Positions 18,384-25,590 of a stretch of DNA of 64,000 bases are shown one piece after another. The position numbers were made by a program, and so were the translations under genes. This DNA is from Marinilabilia salmonicolor JCM 21150 (lineage in GTDB: Bacteria; Bacteroidota; Bacteroidia; Bacteroidales; Marinilabiliaceae), in contig NZ_AJKI01000014.1 in the NCBI RefSeq assembly GCF_000259075.1, positions 40,574 to 104,573 on the forward strand, in the 5' to 3' direction. A model generated the notes under the pieces. That model saw nothing but the letters and a program-made list of their open reading frames with translations. It ran no database searches and was not told where the DNA came from. Numbering within the stretch: the first letter of the stretch is position 1; every line of letters begins with the position of its first letter.

Positions 18384-21341
18384 TTAAAAAGTTGCAGAAA
18401 TTCCAAAAGAAAATGAACGTGTTTTTGGATAAACGTTGTACTGATCAATTCCAAAAGCCAATCCATTTACTGATGTTTCAGGATCTAAACCTGAATAACC
18501 TGTAAGGGTAAAGAGATTGTTTCCCGTAAGAGAAAACTTCACATTTTCCATCCAATCAACGGTATTGGTTTTCAGGGTGTAGCCAAGAGACAGATAATCG
18601 AGACGGATAAAAGAAGCATCCTCCACATATAAGTCACTAACTGCAGGACCTGATTTCCGTCCCATTTTATCCCAGACTAAAGCTTCTGAAACCACATTTC
18701 TTGCAGGGAAATCACCCGGATAATCAAACAACATTTGTGTGGCATTAAAGACATCGTTTCCGATCAATGAGCGAAATGAGAAATCTAAAGTCCAGTCTTC
18801 ATAAAATGTAAAACTGTTAGACCAACCCAGTTCCAAATCAGGAACAGCACTACCGGCAATATACCTGCTTGCTTCACTGATCTCTTCAGTAGCACCACCG
18901 GCTTCAGTCTTGTAAACCATATTACCATCTCCACTCAACCCTACAAATTCGGGAAGATAAAAACTACCAATAGACTCGCCTTCCACAATTCCGGTCACCC
19001 AGTTTGACTGACCAATAAGTCCACGGCCTTCAACCCAACCCTCTTTGCGAACTCCTGTTTCAGGTGCATATTCACCGAGATCAACTAGTTCCTGTTGGTT
19101 ATGAGAAGCTGCTAAAGAGGTCTTCCATTTAAAATTAGCTTCATTTATGGCAAAATACTGCACATTAAGCTCTACACCTTTGTTTTCAACCTCTCCGGAA
19201 TTAGCCCATATTTCCGGGGCCGGATTTGGAGGAACGGGGACAGAGTAACGTCCAAGAAGGTCTGTGGTGGTTTTCTGATACAATTCAATTGAACCACTTA
19301 TTTTACTACCCAGGAATCCAAAATCCAATCCAAGGTTGATTTCAGTTGTCTCTTCCCACTGAAGATCAGGATTTGCAACTTTTGATGCAGTATATGTTAT
19401 TACATCCTCTCCAGTCGCAGGATCTACACTAAGTCCGGCAGGCTCATAAAACATCTGGCCATTGTATTCTCCGATCTCCTGGTTTCCGGAAACCCCATAA
19501 CTGGCTCTAAGTTTCAGGTTTGAAAGCCAGTCAACAGAGGACATAAATTCTTCACGAGAGATAGTCCAACCGGCTGCAACTGTAGGAAAAACACCCCATT
19601 TGTTGTTTTCACCAAACTTTGTAGAACCATCACGGCGGATTGATCCGGACAGATAGTACTTATTCTGGTAATTGTATTGTGCACGACCAAAGAAACCAAT
19701 CAATCGCCACATACCCTTATAAGAACCAACATGTGTACGATTGATATCCAGCATTGACCCCAGATTATTATACTTTATGTAATCAGAACTCGGATCTGAA
19801 CCTCCAGCATTAAACCCATCATAAACATATTCATGCCATGAGTATCCGCCCAAAAGAGAAAGGTTATGATCTTCATTAAAGGTCTTATCATAGTTGAAAT
19901 AACCCTCAATCATTTTTTGAGTGTTGTTGGAGTAACTCCTGTTGGCACTACCCTTTTCTTCCGCATTATACACATCATTCGGACGGAAATATGCATTTTC
20001 ATGGTCATCACGGATATATCCAAGATTGGCTGTTCCAATTAAGCCATCAATAATCTCAAACTGAGCTTTCATATTTCCCATAAAACGTTTCGCATCCCTT
20101 GTATTATCAATATTGTTGATGACTGAAAAAGGATTTTCGTAGTTAAAGCCACGGTTTATCTGAAAAAGAGAACCATCTTCTCCATACACGGGATCAGTCG
20201 GGTTACGCTGCAAAGCCTGAAAAATTACGTCATCTTTGTTATAGCTATTGTAATTTTCGTAATCATTTTGCTCAAATGCAGACCCTAAACTTCCGCTTAA
20301 TGTCAAACGATCGTTAATTGCTTTATGCGAAAAATTTAGTTTCAAATTAGTACGCTCCTTACTGGTTCCGGCAACAACTCCATCCCAGTCAGCGTGAGTC
20401 ACGGAAGCATAGTAATTGGAGGTTTCATTCCCACCTGAGAAGTTCAGATTGTAATTTTGAGTATATCCGGTCTGGAAAAGTTCATCCTGCCAATCGGTGT
20501 TAGCTCCGTTATCGGTAAAACCGGAAATATTGTTTTCACTTACATAATTACGAACCTGATCAGCAGTAAGCAAATCCAAGGTATTGGCAACTTCATCGAC
20601 AGAATAAGAAGCATTAAAATTAACGGTACCTTTCCCTGCTTTCCCTGTCTTGGTAGTAATGATAATCACACCATTGGATCCTCTTGATCCGTAAATAGCA
20701 GTAGAAGCTGCATCCTTCAACACATCAAATGTTGCAATATCCTCAGGTGCAACCACCGTTGGATCTGCCCCTGGAATTCCGTCAATAACATATAGAGGCT
20801 GTGTATTTGAATCAAAACCGGAAGCCCCACGAATTGTCACCGCAAACCCGGCATTAGGGTCACCACCTTTCTTGGTAATCATCACACCCGAACTCTTGCC
20901 CTGCATCGCTTGAATAGGATCAGTCAGTGCACCACGGTTAAGATCCTCTGCAGTCACCTGAGAAACAGCTCCGGTTTTATCAACCTTCTTCTGCACTCCA
21001 TAACCAATCACAACCACCTCATCTAACCCCAGAATTTGAGGTTCAAGTTCTATATTTATTTGATTCTGGCCCGCTACAGCCACCTCATTGGTCACATAGC
21101 CAATAAAAGAAAATGCAAGTGATGCATCTTCAGCAACCTGCACGGAATAAGTTCCATCGACCTGGGTAATGGTTCCCTGCTGAGTACCTTGTATTACTAC
21201 AGTCACACCCGGCAACGGGTCACCGGTTTCGGCATCCGTTACCGTTCCTGTCACAGTTACTTCCTGAGCTGATGCGCTTATAAAAAAGCCAAGCCCCAAA
21301 AAGAGAAACAGGATTTTGTAAAAACTAAACTGTTTTTTCAT
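18384..21341 (-). CDS. SusC/RagA family TonB-dependent transporter (first operon)
   Basis: 985 residues. A signal peptide (MKKQFSFYKILFLFLGLGFF, cut near SASAQ) is followed by the carboxypeptidase-regulatory-like N-domain (VTGTVTDAETGDPLPGVTVV), the SusC signature LDEVVVIGYG, the plug (IQAMQGKSSGVMITKKGG, PLYVIDGIPG, DVLKDAASTAIYGSRGSNGV) and a 22-strand-type barrel ending in a terminal Phe. It imports malto-oligosaccharides through the outer membrane with energy from TonB, with SusD as lid. The signal peptide is identical to that of the SusC in the second operon, and the upstream leader, promoter and operator are near-copies too, which points to duplication. It heads the operon susC1-D1-E1. 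Confidence 0.96.
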   Translation of the reverse strand: MKKQFSFYKILFLFLGLGFFISASAQEVTVTGTVTDAETGDPLPGVTVVIQGTQQGTITQVDGTYSVQVAEDASLAFSFIGYVTNEVAVAGQNQINIELEPQILGLDEVVVIGYGVQKKVDKTGAVSQVTAEDLNRGALTDPIQAMQGKSSGVMITKKGGDPNAGFAVTIRGASGFDSNTQPLYVIDGIPGADPTVVAPEDIATFDVLKDAASTAIYGSRGSNGVIIITTKTGKAGKGTVNFNASYSVDEVANTLDLLTADQVRNYVSENNISGFTDNGANTDWQDELFQTGYTQNYNLNFSGGNETSNYYASVTHADWDGVVAGTSKERTNLKLNFSHKAINDRLTLSGSLGSAFEQNDYENYNSYNKDDVIFQALQRNPTDPVYGEDGSLFQINRGFNYENPFSVINNIDNTRDAKRFMGNMKAQFEIIDGLIGTANLGYIRDDHENAYFRPNDVYNAEEKGSANRSYSNNTQKMIEGYFNYDKTFNEDHNLSLLGGYSWHEYVYDGFNAGGSDPSSDYIKYNNLGSMLDINRTHVGSYKGMWRLIGFFGRAQYNYQNKYYLSGSIRRDGSTKFGENNKWGVFPTVAAGWTISREEFMSSVDWLSNLKLRASYGVSGNQEIGEYNGQMFYEPAGLSVDPATGEDVITYTASKVANPDLQWEETTEINLGLDFGFLGSKISGSIELYQKTTTDLLGRYSVPVPPNPAPEIWANSGEVENKGVELNVQYFAINEANFKWKTSLAASHNQQELVDLGEYAPETGVRKEGWVEGRGLIGQSNWVTGIVEGESIGSFYLPEFVGLSGDGNMVYKTEAGGATEEISEASRYIAGSAVPDLELGWSNSFTFYEDWTLDFSFRSLIGNDVFNATQMLFDYPGDFPARNVVSEALVWDKMGRKSGPAVSDLYVEDASFIRLDYLSLGYTLKTNTVDWMENVKFSLTGNNLFTLTGYSGLDPETSVNGLAFGIDQYNVYPKTRSFSFGISATF

Positions 21342-21523
21342 AAAACTTTGATTTAAAATAAACTTGATTAAACATTTTTTTCAAAAGACCATTCATATGA
21401 TATATGATCTCATTGTGTACCGGATTTTTTCGTTTTTAATCGACCCCTATTGAAAAGCAAAAAAGGAGAACATCGTTATGACTCAAATTCTGCTTTCCGG
21501 GTTGTCATCATTTCTTAACACAA

Positions 21524-21554
21524 CAAAATTAGAAATAAAACACCCTCACGTAAA
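21524..21554 (-). promoter_or_regulatory. Promoter of susC1
   Basis: On the minus strand TTTA (21551-21554), 19 bases, then TAATTTTG (21524-21531) fits the Bacteroidota -33/-7 consensus. It predicts a 5' leader of roughly 175 nt. The same arrangement occurs at susC2. Confidence 0.7.
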
Positions 21555-21597
21555 CATTTGTTAACATTGATTTTCTCCTTTTTACACAAAAAACATC

Positions 21598-21633
21598 GCA
21601 AACGATACCGCAAACGTTTGCGGTATCGTTTGC
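21598..21633. promoter_or_regulatory. 36-bp perfect palindrome, LacI-type operator of susC1
   Basis: Each half reads GCAAACGATACCGCAAAC and the whole is a perfect inverted repeat. The core GCAAACGTTTGC is a classical LacI-family site. Its centre lies 84 bases upstream of the -7 box, beyond the -33 element, a position that suits activation better than blocking. The LacI-family gene at 29204 is the likely binder. Confidence 0.8.
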
Positions 21634-21674
21634 AGTAATATCAGCTGTTGTAAAACATTCACATCAACATTCTT

Positions 21675-21686
21675 GCAAACGTTTGC
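21675..21686. promoter_or_regulatory. Second LacI-type site upstream of susC1
   Basis: GCAAACGTTTGC is a perfect 12-bp palindrome identical to the core of the longer site. The centres are 65 bases apart, about six helical turns. The susC2 region has the same pair 64 bases apart. Confidence 0.75.
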
Positions 21687-21984
21687 GAAAATCACAAAAT
21701 GAAACACATAATTGATTCGATTAATTATTTTTTAACAAATCCCCTTTCCCGGTATAAAGGACCGAAGGACTTTTAACAGTAGTCAAGAGATAAGAAAGGA
21801 TGCCAATACCGAAAAACCTGCATTTTCAGTATAAAATTCAACAATTTACCAAATTGCAAATAATGAAGCATGAGGATCGATTATTCAAACCTCAAGATAT
21901 CGAAATAGCCCCAGACATACTTGATGCGGGAATAAAAGGAAGGTGAGAATTAAAATAATATTTAGTGATTATAATTTGACAATA

Positions 21985-22222
21985 ATCCTAACCTACCATA
22001 TACATAAAAAAGACAACAATCTTAAATTCAATTAGTTATTTTATGTATATCCTTAAAAGGAAAAAGCTCGCTTTTAGGAGGACTACCTTATACATAAAAC
22101 AATATAGCAGGGAATGCGGAAACAGGCTGAAAGGCTGAAAGCAATAGCCCAGGGCAACGTCCCAGGCTATTGCTTAAAGACCTTCGGCCTTAAAAAAATA
22201 CAGCCTAATTTTGTCAAAGTAG
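21985..22222. repeat. Composite intergenic repeats (families III and IV)
   Basis: Between the susC1 control region and susE2. The segment 21985-22055 is related, inverted, to 62003-62060 (shared AACTAATTGAA and GGTAGGTTA). The segment 22100-22222 contains AATATAGCAGGGAAT, a hairpin GCAATAGCCCAGGG/CCCAGGCTATTGC (22141-22173) and AAAGACCTTCGGCCTT. It recurs in part at 37676-37745 and, lacking the middle, at 61926-62000. No gene is seen here. Confidence 0.65.
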
Positions 22223-22230
22223 CGTAAAAA

Positions 22231-22640
22231 GTCATGTGCCTGGTCAGAAAGTGTCAGTTGCAAAGCCTGCCCCGATTTTTTTCAGGGGCTTACGACCGCG
22301 TGCCGCCTAAAGCTCTAGCGCCGTGCCGTCGGCAAGCCATTGGCGACCGATGGATGGCGCAAGCCGCCAAAAACGGAGTCCCGAAGTAGCTTTTGTAAGG
22401 TTTTTTGAACAAAAAACCAACAAAAAGCACAATCGGGATGAGTATTATGGAGGCAAGCATAACGCAGCAAGTGGTACTTTATGAACAAACACTAATCAGA
22501 ATCTGTCCAAAAACTATGCGTTTTTAACGTGTTTGAGATAGAAAATTCAAGACGTGTGAAAAACCAAAAGCGCAGAAAACTAATGAATTTGAGGATTTAG
22601 ATTTTGAGCAACAGCGCAGAAGTTGCAAAACACCATAAAC
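22231..22640. mobile_element. MITE-like element, family II, copy 2 (composite, modules B and A)
   Basis: Module B runs from TGGTCAGAAAGTGTCAGTTG to the inner end repeat ACTTTATGAACAAACACTA (22476-22494). Module A follows in inverted orientation (to GAGCAACAGCGCAGAAGTTG). Module B here carries extra GC-rich sequence and the segment CCGAAGTAGCTTTTGTAAGG, which reappears inverted inside copy 4. The 90-residue ORF on the minus strand arises from the repeat. Confidence 0.7.
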
Positions 22641-22743
22641 TCTTAATGCAAAAGAGTTACAATCCGCATTATTGCATAAGTAAATAGCAAAGATTAAGCC
22701 TGTAAAAAAGGTTAACGAAGTCTTACGTTCAGATAGAAGCAAA

Positions 22744-22784
22744 AAAGGAGGTGTAAATCCAGTTACGGATAAACACCCCCCCGA
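22744..22784 (-). terminator. Terminator of the susC2-D2-E2 operon
   Basis: On the minus strand a stem starting GGTGTTTATCC and ending GGATTTACACC, with a small internal mismatch, is followed by a T6 run, shortly after the susE2 stop. Confidence 0.65.
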
Positions 22785-22796
22785 GAAACTAATCAA

Positions 22797-23852
22797 TTAT
22801 TCAATTGTTCCGGTTCCGGCATTAAAATCAAGTGTTACCACACTTCCAACACTCACTTGTACCCTCTCTTGATCGGGGCCTTCTCCACGATAAACAATTT
22901 CACCATCTAAAACAATAAATTCTCTGGTCCACCAATCGGTAGTGGCTGCAGAAGAACCTGCATACATGCGAAGTTCACCGTCGCCTGTAGTGGTTATGCT
23001 CATTTTATCATCAGATATTTCAAAAGGATACTCCCCGGCATCCCAGCCTCCAAAACAATCTCCCATTCCATAAACCTGGGCTGTCTCAATGGTAATTGTT
23101 CCGGCAGCCATATCCATATAAACCATATAAATTCCATCAGAAGGAACAAAGGCATTACCGTCAGCAGAAGTATATCCTACTTCCTCATCCAGCATAAAGA
23201 AGTCTTCCCCCCAATCTCTTACAGGACTCCATTTAAAACCATTTGCTGAGTTAAAATAACGAACAGACCAAAAAGCTCCATCAACACCATTAACAGGAAC
23301 CATTTCAACTACACCTTCTGAAGCCCAGTCCCAGGCACCAAAGTCCTGACCAATCATGTACATATTCTCGGGGAATTCAGGAGGTTTAAAATAAGCAGTA
23401 AACGTATATTGCATTACATTAGAGTAAATTGCATCAACTGTACTGTCAAATGAAATAGAATTAATAGTGGCCTTTACTCTTACATAAAAGGTTATTTCTG
23501 CTGACTCTGAAATAAACTTTGTTGCTGCCGCATTAATTTGATCTGCTGTGATTTTAACGTTATCAGCTCCATCTACAGAGGTCATCTCCACAGCATTTGA
23601 AAAGGTCTCAGAGGTATCCACTTCAATTGCATAATTCACTGAGGCAGAATAACCATAATCTGCAGGGCTCCAATACCAGGTACTAACAGAATCTTCAGGA
23701 CTCATACCCTCTTCCACCACATAATTCTGTCCTTCAAGATTCTCAAGGACAGGAGCAGAAACATCAGTCTTCATTGTTACCTTATCGTCTTCTTCACATC
23801 CAAAAAGGACAGAGATAAACAACAAAGGCAATATCATTTTTATCTTTTTCAT
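22797..23852 (-). CDS. SusE-like outer-membrane starch-binding lipoprotein (second operon)
   Basis: 351 residues. The lipoprotein signal is MKKIKMILPLLFISVLFGC. The N-terminal SusE domain is an Ig-like fold (APVLENLEGQNYVVEEG with YAIEVDTSETF). The C-terminal part has SusE/F-type domains: MYMIGQDFGAWDW with FWSVRYFNSANGFKWSPVRDW, then YGMGDCFGGWDAG with LRMYAG and EFIVLDGEIVYRGEGPDQE. It should bind starch on the cell surface next to SusC2/SusD2. The last domain resembles the last domain of the first-operon protein, so they share ancestry. It has two glucan-binding repeats against more in the 502-residue partner. Confidence 0.88.
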   Translation of the reverse strand: MKKIKMILPLLFISVLFGCEEDDKVTMKTDVSAPVLENLEGQNYVVEEGMSPEDSVSTWYWSPADYGYSASVNYAIEVDTSETFSNAVEMTSVDGADNVKITADQINAAATKFISESAEITFYVRVKATINSISFDSTVDAIYSNVMQYTFTAYFKPPEFPENMYMIGQDFGAWDWASEGVVEMVPVNGVDGAFWSVRYFNSANGFKWSPVRDWGEDFFMLDEEVGYTSADGNAFVPSDGIYMVYMDMAAGTITIETAQVYGMGDCFGGWDAGEYPFEISDDKMSITTTGDGELRMYAGSSAATTDWWTREFIVLDGEIVYRGEGPDQERVQVSVGSVVTLDFNAGTGTIE

Positions 23853-23949
23853 TGTAAATTCTTTTTATGAGGTTTCCAGATTTCATTTTTAATTGAAACC
23901 GGTTCAACCGACCGGCTTCAATTAAATACTACTCCGTAACGTCAGTTAA

Positions 23950-25578
23950 TTAATACCCTTCGTTCTGTACCAGGTTCAGATTCGAACCAATATCATCGGA
24001 AGGAATGGGATAAATACTTCTGAAATCATTTACAGAGCGTCCCTCATTAACTCCACCTTTCCATGGCCACACATAGGATGAACCGGTAAATTTTCCAAAT
24101 CTTACCATATCTGTGCGACGTAAAGCTTCATAGAACAACTCTCTGCCTCTCTCATCAAAAATGAAATCAAGGGTGAGATCTTCTTCAGAAATAGTTGCTA
24201 AAGCGCTTTCCTCTCCATAAGCACGTTCTCTAAGCTCATTAACATACTGCAAAGCAGTTGCTTCATCACCACCAGAGCCTCCACGAAGAACGGCTTCAAC
24301 ATAATTCAGGTAAACTTCACCCAATCTAAACAAAGGAAAGTCAGTGTAGGCATTATTGCTCGGTGGATTGGAACCATCACTATTAGCATTGTAAAATTTC
24401 ACAACCGGGATTCCATTGTCCTTAAACAAAGAAGGAGATTCAATCTCAACATTTTCTGTATAGTCCAACTCCAACATGGCAAAACGATTATCAAACTCGG
24501 TATCAGACTCTGCCTCAAAAGTCGCCAGCAATGAAGATCTCGCCCGATTTCCCTGCCAAGCCCCCACGGCATTAACTTCAGTCTGCATATCGGAAGGAAT
24601 GGTACTACTCAAAAGAAAAGTCATTCCACCCCATGTCTGAGTATCATCCCCTTCATAGCGAATAGGAAAAATCATTTCAGGAGATTTATGATTATCTGCT
24701 TTAAAGACATTCCCATAAACATTATCTAATTCATATTGAGCTTCCAATACTTTTTTACTATAAGTAACAGACTCCGTATATTTAGACTCTCCGATGTAGG
24801 CCTCTGCGTTGAGGTATAAGCGTGATAATAACGCCCAGTTAGCTGCCTTATGCGCACGACCATAATTATTACTGTCATATCCAACGATAGGGTCCAGCAT
24901 ATCAGACTCACATGCAATCAACTCACTCTCAATGTATTCAAAAACCTCCCTTGCCTGTTTTTGCGGAGGAGCATCCTTGCCCATTGCACTCTCTTCAGTT
25001 ACAAAAGGAACATTCCTAAACATATCAAGAAGATAATAATATGCCAATGCCCGGTGAAATCTTGCTTCAGCACGATACTCAACGATTGTTGCTTTTGTAC
25101 TCTCATCTACACCCCGGGAAGAAAGTTTTCCATCTGTGGTCTCTCGAAGAAATGCATTCGCAAGGTTTATTTGATAATACAATCTGTAATAAAACCCTTT
25201 AATGAAAACGTTCCCTGCTCCCCAGGTAATATTGTTCAATTCAGGAATACCTGCATCACCCCAGGCACAATGAGTTTCATCTGTCGGAAGCTGTTGCAGG
25301 TTCCACAAGCCTCTTAAAAAGGAAGCCTGACTACCTCCATCAACACCTGCAACATCAGGGTCACCGTCACCACCACTGTTACCACTAATAGCAAGACCGG
25401 CATATATTTTAGCTAAACTTTCCTGATATGCATCGAGTTCGCTCCCAAAAACAACTTCAGAAACAAGTTCCTCCTCATCCAAAGGGATTGTATCAAGATC
25501 ATCTGAACAAGCCCCAAACCCTATCATTAGCATTAAAGCAAAAATGCCAACAATGTATTTATATCTAAATTCTTTCAT
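23950..25578 (-). CDS. SusD/RagB family glycan-binding lipoprotein (second operon)
   Basis: The frame opens at 25587 with MDSMKEF; I take the second Met (25578), which begins a better signal (MKEFRYKYIVGIFALMLMIG) with lipobox GFGAC. SusD hallmarks are KGFYYRLYYQINLANAFLRE, AEARFHRALAYYYLLDMFRNVPFV, ALLSRLYLNAEAYIG, and the C-terminal YVNELRERAYG with DERGRELFYEALRRTDMVRFG and PIPSDD. It works as the outer lid of SusC2. It lies a few bases after susC2 and 97 bases before susE2. It differs clearly from the SusD of the first operon, unlike the near-identical SusC N-termini. Confidence 0.95.
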   Translation of the reverse strand: MKEFRYKYIVGIFALMLMIGFGACSDDLDTIPLDEEELVSEVVFGSELDAYQESLAKIYAGLAISGNSGGDGDPDVAGVDGGSQASFLRGLWNLQQLPTDETHCAWGDAGIPELNNITWGAGNVFIKGFYYRLYYQINLANAFLRETTDGKLSSRGVDESTKATIVEYRAEARFHRALAYYYLLDMFRNVPFVTEESAMGKDAPPQKQAREVFEYIESELIACESDMLDPIVGYDSNNYGRAHKAANWALLSRLYLNAEAYIGESKYTESVTYSKKVLEAQYELDNVYGNVFKADNHKSPEMIFPIRYEGDDTQTWGGMTFLLSSTIPSDMQTEVNAVGAWQGNRARSSLLATFEAESDTEFDNRFAMLELDYTENVEIESPSLFKDNGIPVVKFYNANSDGSNPPSNNAYTDFPLFRLGEVYLNYVEAVLRGGSGGDEATALQYVNELRERAYGEESALATISEEDLTLDFIFDERGRELFYEALRRTDMVRFGKFTGSSYVWPWKGGVNEGRSVNDFRSIYPIPSDDIGSNLNLVQNEGY

Positions 25579-25590
25579 ACTATCCACTTT

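Noticed and set aside
21598..21633. Catabolite-responsive element of Firmicutes type
   Set aside because: The core resembles a CRE, but there is no CcpA system in Bacteroidota and a LacI-family gene is local; treated as that protein's operator.
22524..22796. 90-residue minus-strand ORF between the repeat and susE2
   Set aside because: It spans module A of the repeat and the susE2 terminator, so it is repeat-derived.
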